Below are positions 13,369-24,900 of a DNA stretch of 64,000 nucleotides, piece by piece. The translations under genes were made by a program, and so were the position numbers. The notes below the pieces were generated by a model that worked only from the letters and a program-made list of their open reading frames with translations, did not search any database and was not told the DNA's origin. The DNA comes from Symbiodinium kawagutii (Eukaryota; Sar; Dinophyceae; Suessiales; Symbiodiniaceae), in assembly GCA_009767595.1 (NCBI GenBank), contig VSDK01025611.1, positions 439,477 through 503,476 on the forward strand, read 5' to 3'. Each line of letters opens with the position of its first letter. The stretch's first letter is position 1.

Positions 13369-13888
13369 CCGGTGGTGACTCATGATGGTCAAAACTGGTG
13401 AGGAAAAATGATGAGGGTGGGTGATGATGCTTCATAACGATTCATAACTCATTGGTTTTGATGGTCATACTGATGGTTTTAGATGGGTTTAAGCATGGTT
13501 TCAAACATGGCTTTTGAGGATGGTAAGTTGATCGCTAATGATTGCTTTAAATGGTGGCTGACCAGTGCTTCATGATGGATGATTGTGGATCATCATGATT
13601 ACTTGATGGTTATGATTTATGATGATTGACTGATGGTTCATTGATGGAGGGTAATTGATGATGAACCGATGGCTAATCTTGATCGTTCATGCTGGTTGCT
13701 AGTGTTCATACTCATGAGTCATGAGTGATGATGGCGGCTGATAATTTAACAATCGCCGTCTGGTGGCTAATGACGTTCAATGATAGTAGTTTATGATGGC
13801 TTATGGCTTCTGAACATGATGTAATGGGAAGCACTCAATTACAATAAAGTACGGCTGAAAACACTGATGAGATGGAACCAATTATTGT

Positions 13889-13909
13889 TCTCTCTCTCTC
13901 TCTCTCTTG
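13889..13909. repeat. TC dinucleotide repeat
   Basis: About ten CT units in a gene-poor stretch. Confidence 0.9.
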
Positions 13910-14279
13910 TCTGGAAAACTTGTTTGTTGAGAAATCATGGGACACCATAAGCACATGGGCATGGGTGATTTTCCCTTGCAAAGCTAAACTACAAAAAAAG
14001 GTACAAGTAATGATGACAAAACGATTAGTGACCCTAGCGGAATACAAAGGCATGACGAAGCTATATGGTTGACCCTAGCAGAAGCTGCCAGCATGAGTCA
14101 AGTCACTGCACACCTCATCAAACAATGCCAACCGGAGAACTTGCTACTCATTCAGGCCATGATGCTTAATGATCGGTAAAAAAAGGAATGATGATAGTTG
14201 ATGGAGTCTTGTAATCCATCAGTAATGATTCAGCATCAGAATCATGGCTGATGGCTGATGGCTGATGATTATATCTATG

Positions 14280-15071
14280 ATGGCAAAATTTGATGCTCCC
14301 TGATGGACCACGGTGGCTTCCCACGACTGATCGTGCTGCATCGTGACCAACACACCGACATCAGCGCTCGCAGTGCCTGTCTCGGGCGAATGCCCTTCAC
14401 CATGGGCCCTTGCCTTGAGCAGCGGCTGAGCTTAGCGAGAGATTGGTGGTAGCTCAATCAGCACCTGGTAAACTAACATGGCAGTAGAAAGTCCACCATG
14501 CCCATGGATGATTTCGCAGGCTTTTCCCGGCAAAACTATAGATTTTCCAGCCAGCCATTTTAGTTTACCAGAGGGTACCCACGCGGCTGGTTGAATTTCA
14601 TCGCCCCTACCCTGGCTGCAGCTTAGTCAGCAGAACATTCCTCATCAGGCCCTTTCTCAACCATCAGGAGCTGCTCATTGTCAACAATGTCCACCATCAT
14701 TAATCTGGTCTTGTTTTCAATACATTCCAAAAAGACTATTGATGACTCTTGAGTAGCAAGTGCGCTCCGAGAACGGAGCATCATTTCTACCAATCACCTC
14801 TGGGAAATCGGTGCGTCTCCCTTCACTGAACTGAACAACTGTCCCAAGTTTCAAGGTGGCTGACGTCCCACAAAAAAAACGTAGCCAAGATAGCCCAAGT
14901 ATCACCTTCATATATAGGTAGTATGTGGCCTATGGCGGCTTATCCCCTGATGATTAACCAGCACATGCCCTGGAGAACCAGCACCATCACCCCCTGCAGC
15001 ACTCTGGAGTTCCCGACTCTTCGTAGTCACGGCGGAACTTCTCCACATCTCGTTTGAAGGAATGGACCGTC
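14280..15071 (-). CDS. Two exon candidates of an unknown minus-strand gene
   Basis: Exon 14991-15071 lies between a CACCCAG acceptor and a GT donor and reads TVHSFKRDVEKFRRDYEESG then TPECCR; it is charged and probably helical. A second coding-like block at about 14285-14430 reads LLKARAHGEGHSPETG, then ADVGVLVTMQHDQSWEATVV, with many G-starting codons, which separates it from the other open frame there. No domain recognised. They may belong to the same gene as the exons at 18.3-20.5 kb, since strand and style agree and no stop-plus-start boundary was seen between them. Confidence 0.5.
14463..14580. mobile_element. Family D element
   Basis: ACCTGGTAAACTAACATGG at the left, GCCATTTTAGTTTACCAGAG at the right as inverted ends, with GATTTTCCAGCCAG inside. 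Confidence 0.75.
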
Positions 15072-18000
15072 CTGGGTGCGACTGGTCACGGACGTAGGTC
15101 AGGACGGATGTGGCAACCAGGTTCTTGCAAGGAAAATGTGGAGAAGCAAAAAAAACGGCAAGGATATTGATATAGCCAGAAAGAAGCTGCTGGAAATCCG
15201 TTTCTCCAAATTTAGTGAAGCAACTAGGGAGTCCAGCCAATCGATTTCCAACAACAACCAGTTCAGTAGCAAAAAATGTCGTTGATGATGGCCTCACAGA
15301 AATGGTTTGTCTGGGAACCCCCTAGAATCAGTGGTTCAAACAAGGCTTTCCGGGATGTTTTTCCCATCAACCAACTCAGTGGTGGTCACCATCGGAATAC
15401 CATCTAATCGTCGTTGTCAAGCATGAAAAAGCTCCATCATTATTGTCAATCATTCATGATTGATGGGTTCCACTTCAGGGCTCGAGGTCTCTACATGTCC
15501 CTACTATCCATCCATACGTCCCCCTGCTAGCGCGAGCCCAAACATTGAGGTTCCCACTTGATCAAGTTGCGTTTGAACCTCAAGCGTGCAAGGATCCCAA
15601 ACATGGAAAAGTAGACACTGTCGTCATACGGATGTATGCGAGGTTGCGACGCAGGACATGTGGTATTCAAACAACCTATCTACTTCCATCTGGAAGGATA
15701 TTCTTACATATATGCAATAATTTTGGACCGTTCACCGTGACATACGCATGAATTGTAACTCTGCGAGGCTGTCTGCATGATATCTGCTATTCAAGCAGCT
15801 TGCATAATTAGGTAGAATAGCAAAAAATGTGGGAAGTGTCAACATACAATCGAGACCAAAACAACGTTCACTCTGACATCCATGTCCTTACCTGGGTTGA
15901 TCAACCAAACGGACTTCCTCTCGATTCTCACCTGCAAAATGACCCCCTGGAAGTTAAGAAGTCACCATCTTTCGTAGGTAAACCATCTATAGATGGTGGG
16001 TGTAAACTTCCAGGTTGGTTTATCAAGTCGCATACTTTCTCGGGGCCAATCATCATCATAGATGATCCACCTGACTGTGATCACAAGCTGCTTACTAGGC
16101 ACAATCCTGAAATGCCCAGTCATAGCTTACTGGCGGATCGCCCTCGCCATGTAGATTGGCCTTGTGGGAACTCAAGTCAATGTGGTTACACTCTGCTGGC
16201 CTCAGCATATACAATGATGCCAGCAGAAATTGACGTCCGGCTGTTCCAACTGCTGTTGTTCACATATGTCCTTCAACACTGGTGCCACTGTCATGGAAAA
16301 AAACATTGCCCGCCCGTAACGCAATGATACATTACAGGTAGCTTAGCAACCCAATCATTCAACAAGCTAGTGAAATGCACTGGTGGTGACCCTCATGAAC
16401 GAACCTCGGTGAACTACATAGGCGGGGGTGTCTCTTTGGTGGAAACTCAAAATAGGGGACCCCAAGAATGGTTGGTTCATTGCTAGAAATGGGTAATTAA
16501 AAATGATTTTTGGAGTCCCCCATTTTGAGAAACACCACTTTGACTATAGTCAATGGGAACTATATAATACAATTAATCCCATTTTTGCAATAACAGTTAG
16601 TCCTATGTTAAATTTTGAAAATTTGTTTTAGTCCTATTGTAAAATGGGAAGCGTTTGGCTAGGTGTAGTTGTCCTACCGGTAGTTACTTTGGTGAATCTT
16701 GGTGATAACCCAAGCTCAACAGCCCTCGCTTAGGTGCGATCACCGTGGGCGCGCAGCTTTTCGTCAGCCCGGGAATGGCATGGTCAACCCATGGCCGCAG
16801 GCATCCGGATGGTACAATGACTGTGCCGCCTCAGAAGTGGTCGAACTTTGGGGCGGAACTTCGGGTGGGCAAGTGGTGGATCGTGCTTTACCCACTAAGA
16901 TGGGAATGTTTGATAGGATGGGTAAAACTTCTCTCTGGGTAAAACATTCCTAACGGTTGATGGGTAAAACACGATTGATAAGCAACGATAGGAATGTGTG
17001 TAAAACATTAGTCATTGGCAGGTGGGCAGTTGGTAGGAAACAGTGGGTAAAACTTATCTCTCTGAACGCTTGTACTTGAAAAAGAAATATGTGTACAAAC
17101 ATATGCAGGTTTGATCAACGAAACTTAATTATCATAGTTATTTTTTTGCCGGGGTTGTTAACAAAAAATAGTTACTCGAGACATGGCTTCTTGCCTGTAG
17201 AACATGTCTCATATTGATGTAAACAATGAAAACATGAAGTTTCCCCCCTTGCAGTTTTACATAGATGCTAAGCACATATTGATAAGGGTTCCTAGGTATC
17301 AGCAATAGATCGATAGTTGAATTATGTTGAATCATGGTTGATCATGGCTCATCCCCGGTGCAACCTTCAAAAGTGTGTGAAACAAACATATCCGGCCCAA
17401 CTACAGTTTCATAAGGTATCTGGAAACCACGGCATACTTGTCGAAATTGCAGAATGATGGGGGAATGAATTGTAATGATCAACAATAGCTGACAAAATGA
17501 TGTTGGCTACGAATGGGGGTAGGAATGTTTGATATCATTCCTATCGCCAACAATAGTGAATTCGTAGTTGAATTATGAATTTGACGGATTTCATGTAAGA
17601 AATCAAATAATTAACAATAATTCCCACCTGGTTAAATATCCGTCATTGGCCTATTGTCCATCATCAACTATTGTTCCTAACCTGGTTCATGATATGTACC
17701 CTGAGGTTGTGATTCCCTGTTGGTTGATAGTGGCCTGGCACAGTGGCTCTTGTCTGGTGAATTAATGATGATTAGTCAATGGTTGGTTAATCCATGGTTG
17801 GTGACTCAGTTATCATTAGCCTCTTGCAATCTAACATAGTTATCATGCGTCATTTGTTGGTGACTTACCCTTTTCCAGTGGCGATGTTTCACTGATAGAT
17901 TACTAGAGTGTATCGCCCAAACTGCCAACCAAACTAGGTGGGTGGTTGAAAACAACGTGCTCACCGATTGGCAAGCCCCAGTGTCCGGCTACAAACGGTT

Positions 18001-18319
18001 TCCAATTTGGGTAGCGACAGTCGGATGCTTTGATTCAGCTCCCACTAGTTGCCAAATGATGCCAGCAGAATCATGCAGCTGCTTTATCCATCTGAAATGC
18101 TTGGCGGGAAGTTGTTGGTAAAAAACACAGTTTTCATGGTAGAATTTCCCAAGACACAACGAACCAAGCCATTGTACTTTTGTTGCTGTTACAAAACCCA
18201 ACGGCCCAAGGGCTCAACCACACAAAAACTCACCTGACTGATTGATCTCATCACACACCAGGGAAAACTAAGATATGTCATTGACAGAAGCCACCGGCAT
18301 TTCCAAAAAAAAACATCCC
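15072..18319. other. Intron-like stretch with repeats and one ambiguous coding patch
   Basis: Mostly AT-rich. A full-length family A inverted-repeat element lies at 16441-16536. The patch 16738-16905 has high third-position GC on the plus strand (GAQLFVSPGMAWSTHG, then VPPQKWSNFGAELRVGKWW) but also an open minus-strand frame (EVPPQSSTTSEAAQSLYH). Given the one-way gene order the minus reading is easier to place, but the plus reading looks more protein-like. The 166-codon plus frame at 15827-16327 has no recognisable motif. Confidence 0.3.
16441..16536. mobile_element. Family A inverted-repeat element (MITE-like), full
   Basis: Left end AAACTCAAAATAGGGGACC, right end GTCCCCCATTTTGAGAAAC, inverted repeats of each other. 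The middle has AATGGTTGGTTCATT. About 95 bp, non-coding. Confidence 0.8.
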
Positions 18320-20542
18320 CAAGTGAGACCAAGTTTCATGCATGGCCTCGAGCTGCTCATTCAGCTTTTGAGACAAGACCTGGGACAAGGCTATCACCAG
18401 GCCTTGGTAATACGCTGTTGGGCTTGGTTGGGTTAAGCCAAGCCTCAAGGGCCTGAGCCCATCAACACCAAGGGGTTGCTCCACGTCAACAACTGCCACA
18501 TCATCAAACACCATGAGCCAACGGCGACCAACGAATTGTGGCGATCATTGGACATCCAATTTCGCTGAACTTTGGAATTCTATATCTTTATCTTGTTGTC
18601 CCGAGAAGTGTCGCAAAATATGACGGAAGATGCCAACAAAAGCATATTAGGGTATTGCGGGTGTTCTTTCTTAGGACCCTAGAACGATACCGGATAGAAC
18701 GATCTAGAACATCATGAGAATCTTCGCAATGTTGACAATGGCAATGAAGAAACAAAACACTTCTAGGTTCATTGTTTGAGTTCACTAAATGTTGAATGAA
18801 ATTAGCAGTGATTATTTGCATCAAATCCTTCAAACAAGGTTCCTGGGGTAAAATGACCGTCATAACAACAGCCATGATAAGGGCGAAAGCTAATCACCAC
18901 TAACCTCCATTAATCATCACTAAAAAACAATCGACCACCCAACCATCAAGCAACCTCCTTTAGCCACCATTAATCATCTCTAACGCACCGTTAGCCATCC
19001 TGTTTTTAAGCATCATTAGCCATCAAATCACCATCAACCACCCATCATCATCCGGCTTCGCCGTCACCAGCAACCCCCTGGGACCAAGGAAGAGAATTGT
19101 GGCACGGCAAGCGAGTTAACCAAGTCACTGCGACTTCTGCTTGATATCCAGCAGCTTCAATCCTCAGATGGCTGTGGGTCAAAAACCTGTACCCCTGGTT
19201 CCCCTACCATTAACTATGGTTTTCCTTATAGTTTTGTTGGTTATTATCCATCATTATTGTTGGTTGATACTGACCCATAGCCAGATTGGTGGGTACCTGT
19301 TGGTTGGTTGGATGGTTCGTGGGTAGATGTTGGTTGCCTTTGGTCTCGGTGGGTAGCTGTTGATCAATCTACGATGTTTGGTTGGTTGAGTGGTTTATGT
19401 TGGTGGAGCTATGGTTGGATTCGTTGATTTGGTTGGGGGTGAGGCTGATGTGGTTGGAATGGTTCGCAGAAAACAAACCAGCTCTGGGCAACGGTGTTGA
19501 CAAAAGCACGGCCATCTCAAAGAACTTCCACTAGATTTCTCGGCTACTTGAATGTTTTGATCTGCTGCAAGAAGTCGTAGCCCCTATAGGGCCTGTCAAC
19601 TTTGCTTAATTTGCTCCAGTACCTGCTATTTATGCTGAATATCACTAGCTTAGCGATTGGGTTACCAACCAACTTTAAGCTGGTTTATACCACCTAGACA
19701 TCGTTCTCTTGTTTTTTGTTGTCGTTGTTGTGAAAAATATGTTTGTCAGCCACTATGGATCTCCCATTAATTAAGTAATAGTTTCTGAAGAGAACCAGAC
19801 ACCCAAAAACCGATGGTTTATGATTGCGAGAACCCAAACGTTCAATAGGCAAACCAAGTATCAATAGTGGATTTTCCATGCAACTGGGTGGACTTGCCAG
19901 AGAGTACCCTTCATACTTTACAAGAATTCTTCCTACTGGCTCTTGCTTAATAATTTGCCTATCCAACATTATGGAACTGTGGCATAAACCAAGACTACTG
20001 CACAAGCCACAGCCCGCACTTTTCATCTGCCAAATCACATCTGGTTCATCAAGGTGCGAATGGATATGTAAGGATACTTGTCCTTACAGTTCAAAATGGG
20101 TAAAGCACTGGAAAAAACAATGAGCAATCCTGCTTAGAATCTTAGTGGAATTCTTATTAATGACTGTCAGTAGTGGTCAATCCTGCTTGATCACCGTCAT
20201 AGCCACTCTTACTCATGGAACATACTGCTCACAATCGCCGTATATATCATGCTGAACAACTACTCTTTGGCTGTTGGGCTGGCTCCACGTGAGACTTGGA
20301 AGTGCCAAAGGGCCCAAAAATGAACCCTCAACATAAAATACTGCTTAAAAAATCGCCATTGATCATAGTGAACTACTGCCATAACCAGACCTTAGCAGTG
20401 CCCGAATTCCGACCGTAACCAGAGCTTCGTAGCGCTAACCCCTCCAAACTGACCAGGGAGCTCTGCTTCCTCGTGTCGTATCCGCAGCTCCTCGGAATCT
20501 CTGTCGATGCGCAGCTGCTCCGAAAGCTGACGGAAGGTTTGC
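18320..20542 (-). CDS. Two exon candidates, charged helical protein, unknown
   Basis: Exon 20454-20542 runs from an AG|G acceptor to a GT donor, with 29 whole codons: QTFRQLSEQLRIDRDSEELR followed by a HEEAELP end. It looks like coiled-coil or helical linker. A short upstream patch near 20610-20630 (GAEFTYE, then a GC donor) may be another exon. Block 18320-18514 reads VEQPLGVDGLRPLRLG, then AYYQGLVIALSQVLSQKLNE and QLEAMHETW, also helical. No family recognised and the exact ends of the second block are unknown. Confidence 0.5.
19168..19284. mobile_element. Family E element, copy 1
   Basis: Starts TGGCTGTGGGTCAAAAACC and ends CTGACCCATAGCCAG as inverted repeats; the interior matches 55140-55260 closely, including TGTACCCCTGGTTCCCC. 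Confidence 0.85.
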
Positions 20543-20554
20543 CTCGGGCCGCCG

Positions 20555-21901
20555 CGCGACGGTGGCCAGGCTGATGGCCGTTATCCCCGGGCCCTGCTTC
20601 CAGTGGCCTCGTAGGTGAACTCTGCCCCAAGCGTGGTTTATAGAAGCACTAAGTGGGATGATCCTTGGAGATCTTTGGAGTTATAAGTAGGGCATCTACT
20701 TGGTTTGGGAAATATACCTCACTTGTTTAATGGCTTATCAGCCAGGTTCTAACTAGGGGGCTCCCACCTTGTAGTAAGTAAGCAACGCCGGTTTCAACTA
20801 GCTGGAAACCAGCTTGATACCTCTGGCATTATCCACTGATGACCGATTCCAATTGATGCTTGACTGTGATGGCGAATCTTGATGATTACCTGTGATTATG
20901 GGTGATGATGGTCGATGGAAAGCGCCTAAGTTCATAGCTGTAATCCAACCAGGTATTCCAATAGATGTGTCATCCAACCCCTTCACACACCTATGGTTGT
21001 TTTCGTAGCGTTGGAACTCAACTGCTGTCATGCTTTGCCAGCCCCCTCACCCTGTAGAGCGAGTGAAACCTCCAAGCTTGGCAGAATTCCACCAAACATG
21101 AGCCTACTTGAGATACAAAGTGATATCCTCCAGTCAGAAGTTGGCGAATAACCCAACAGACTATAGTGATATCCCGTATAAGGGTAGTTCCCCTAGCTCT
21201 CACCTAAGATAAATTATAAATAACTGGTATGAGACTGTAGGGGGACAGTGCCGGCCCCGCGTCTTTCAATTTGCTGATGATCTGGGAGAGTCCTCATTTT
21301 CACACTCACACTGCAGCCAACACACCTTTTTCCGCTCACGCATGGTGGATCACATTGGCACCCACTTTCGTCGCACGGCAAGCTGCAGGATAACCAGGCG
21401 AACTGATGTTTGGTGGAAAGATAGATGGCTTAGAAACATTGTTGTTGCTTCCAACTCACTATTAAACATTCATGATGATCATCTAGAATCTAGTACCCAT
21501 CATGATCAACCCATCATCTACATCATGGTTGAACGCCATGATACATCATTTTCCATCAATCTAAGCGCATTAGTCATAATAAACCATCATTAGCCACCAC
21601 AAGTCCTAAGTCCTAAGTCATTCCTCGGTACGATGATCACCGAAAACCATCACCAATCATCACTAAATCCTAATAAACCATCAATCGACCAGAATTACAC
21701 ATCAATTCATTTACCATTTAGCAATAAATCATCAAACAACCATCCAAAACCCATCAAGAAAACGTCCCTAAATCCATCCAAACCCCGTCGTAAACCAAAT
21801 GATAATGATATCCACCATCAAGTCACCCACCATCAAGTCACCATAAAACTCATCCAAAACCACCATTTTCTCCGAGATTTTCTCATGATTCTCATGGTCA
21901 T
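20555..21901. other. Spacer after the methyltransferase gene, no gene seen
   Basis: The first part holds fragments of inverted-repeat families (a TGGGATGATCC end at about 20655, a family C-like piece at 20745-20820, and a 25-bp piece shared with 49768-49792). From 21470 to 21900 it becomes a CATCA/ACCATC low-complexity run up to the methyltransferase stop codon. Confidence 0.5.
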
Positions 21902-24900
21902 CTAGCCCTCGCCATCCGCTCGCCAGGACGGGTGCAGCCTCTCCAGCAGCTGCTGCCGTCGCCGCGGTGCCACGGCACCCAGCGCCAGGCGCAGCGCGGC
22001 GCTCTGCCCGTGGCGCTCCGACAGAGGCAGCAGCGCCGTGGCGAGGAGCGCCACCAGCGGCGGGCACACGGCGTTGCCGAACATTTTGTACAGCGAACGG
22101 AACCTGAGGAGGGGGGGGGGATGGGGATGGATGGATGGAGGGAGGGAGCTCACCAGAGGTAGGAAGGGAGGGGAACTGAAGAGAAGGTGAGGGGAGAGTA
22201 GGGCGCTCACCAGGGGGATGGTGAGGCAGGGGAGAGTCATTCAGCAAGGGAAGGAAACTGAAGAGAAGGTGAGGGGCAGGGGAACGTGAACCCGAGGGGA
22301 ACCCGGGAAGAACCGAATGAGGAAGGGGAAGCAAGGAACCTAAGTGACCTGAGTGAACGGAACCTGAGAGAAGAGGAGCCTGAGAGGAAGAGAAGAGGAA
22401 CCAGGGTAGGAAAAAAGAGGTGATTGACCAAACCAAGGTGCACAGGTGATGGCTAGATGGTGAGATGGTTGATGAGACGGTAGTTAGGTGGTTAAGGTCC
22501 ACAGGTGTTACAAGGTGACGGAAAGGCAAAGCGAGGTGAAGAAGTAAGTTGATTAAGTTGATTGTTGAGGCTTGTATTTCTTGATTGCAAGGTGCTACAA
22601 GCCTCGGACTAGAGAAGGCCAAGAGGTGAACCAGGGTGAGCCAGGATGAAGAGATGATAGATGGAGTTCATTTACAACCAATAAGGCAAATCTATCAGGT
22701 GAACCAGTGAACCTGGCAAGGTTCAAGGTGAATCTGTAAGACCTGGGTGGAGAAAAAGATTTATAAGATGAGGTATGATGAACCATAAGGACACCAGGGT
22801 AGACCAGGGTGAACAGGGGTTAAGGTCGGGCCAGGGAATCAAGGCAAAGCAGGGAGACCTGTGACTGCTGAGGTGATTGACTGAGGTGATTAATCACAAA
22901 GCAATGGGTTGATTAATGGTTCTTGATGCCCCGAAACCTCAAAGGAAACACGATGTGAAGCTGCTAAAATGATTGAACATGTCAGTTCACTAGGCTATCA
23001 TAAGGTACCTGAAGCTCTTGATGGTTGATATCTTGTTGTAGCTGAAGGATGGTGAAGCTTCATCAAGCCACAGAAGTTAGCTGAGAGCCCAGGCGCCACA
23101 TGCTGGGATGCTCCCGCGATCTTTCCGTCAACCGATAGCTGTCCGGAAAACCCATCAGCCGGGCGCATTCGCGGCAGGAGAAGCGGCGCGGGTTCAAGGG
23201 AGCGGACCGGGGCACCAGCTGACTGTTGCCCTTGGAGAGGCTGGTGCCGTAGTGGGAGACCAAGGTGTTACACAACTTGTCGTCCCACACCAAGGTGTCC
23301 GTCATGCCACCCCTGCGGGACCATTTCTTGGATTCGCGAAGGCCCTGAAAATGCTCGTCGCCTGAAGGCTGGATTGAAAAAAAGGCTGCAGCTTTAGTGG
23401 CTCTCTCTCCACCGCCAGCTTTAGTGGCTATATAAACATGATTGATTATACTTGAGAATGGTTTCTAAGTATCAAGGCTTAATAGTTTGGAATATAGTTG
23501 ATACTGGTTTTCAATACAAGTAACGGTTGATGAGAAGCAACAACCATGGCTAAACTGTATCTCTGGTAAATCCAGCTACTTGGATGATCATCCCAGTTAG
23601 TAACCACTTACTAATTGAGATAATCGTTCAACTAGTCTGGCTGGTGGTTTCAACCCCTATGAAATATACAGGTCAACCAACCATTTGTCAACAATAACTA
23701 GTGAAAATAAAAACTGACAATCAAACCACCAGCCAGTTGTCAACTGGTCCCCCAAAACATGAAAAATGTCAATCAAACCACCAGCCAGTAGTCAACTAGT
23801 CCCAAAAAACCATGAAAATCTCCGAAACCATGGCTGCATCCTGAGTCGCTCAAGCCATAGATGTCAGCCACACCCTCCTCCATCAGCTCCTCCTCCGACT
23901 GCAGAAAGTCCACGGCTCGCAGGTGCAGCTCTGGGATGAAGGGCAGGCGGAACTCGTCACCAGGAGCTTTCACACCTGGGGATGGGTGAGGGGAGCAACA
24001 GCAAGCCACGCAGCTAGGGATGGCGGTTGGTTCAAACCGCAGCTATGGCAGTTGGTTCGTTGACATCTGTTGCTTAGAACCTCTGTAACCCATTGAGGGA
24101 GATAACCCCCATTGTTAAATCACTGGTAGTCAAGTGGGGTGTCAAGTGGGCAAAGTGACAAGTGAAATAACTTATAAGCAAATCTATAATCTTAGATAAG
24201 CAATTTCAACCCACCAAAAACTATACGACAACTGAAAATCACATAGCTGGTAGCTTCTGAACCCCCCAGCTCCAACCCACACGGCCATAAGGGCCCTACC
24301 CCCACAACAAGCTCAACCCACCTGCTCCTAAGCCCCAGGTGCCGGGCCTGAAGCCTCCCGGAAGCCGAAGAAAAAGACTCTCTTCCTGGCCTGCGCCGTG
24401 AGGTTCCGCGCATTGACGCTGCGCAGGTGCACCTCGTAACCCGCCGCCGTCAGCTCCTGTTGGATGACCTTCACTGCTCGGCCATCATCGCAGTCCAGGA
24501 GCCCCGGGACGTTTTCCAAGAGAAAGGTCTTGGCCTTGGCTGGACCCGTTGTTGCTGAGCAGTGGTAAGGGGGAACCACAGGGCCTAGCCTCCTTGGATG
24601 GGCAGCTGGGGGTGGGATACAGCTTAGGTATACTAAGATGATGGTCTCTGTAAAATAGCTGGATTAACCTCCGTAAAAATGGCGAATGTTTCCAATCACG
24701 AAGTCGGGCATGCACATCCAAGTGCGTGGTTGGTTTCAGGGACATGAAGATTGACTCAGTTGGTGACTCGCTTGGTTTCAACATGCTTCAACCACCACTT
24801 CGAGCCCCCTGATGGTCAAATAGGGGAACAGAAAAACTAGCCTTATGCGAAGCTCCATGGTGATCAAATGGTTGTAAGATGTTGTAAGTTTTGAATGATT

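Larger units (their letters stand above)
12081..14279. other. Spacer or introns, no secure gene
   Basis: AT-rich DNA with a 13-bp minisatellite, a TC run and long GATGATGG-type low-complexity stretches (13.4-13.8 kb). A minus-strand frame at about 12265-12345 (MAAKFSPVLLINLAIKS) ends in a fine GTGAGC donor, but its phase does not fit the first transporter exon. A canonical GTGAGTG donor on the minus strand at about 13222-13228 follows a short GC-richer patch that may be a tiny exon. Nothing else is supported. Confidence 0.35.

Noticed and set aside
15827-16327. 166-codon plus-strand open frame
   Set aside because: No motif, no exon-like codon bias, opposite strand to all genes; likely a chance frame.
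21768-22622. 284-codon minus-strand open frame
   Set aside because: Caused by the polypyrimidine tract; the real methyltransferase exon inside it uses another frame.
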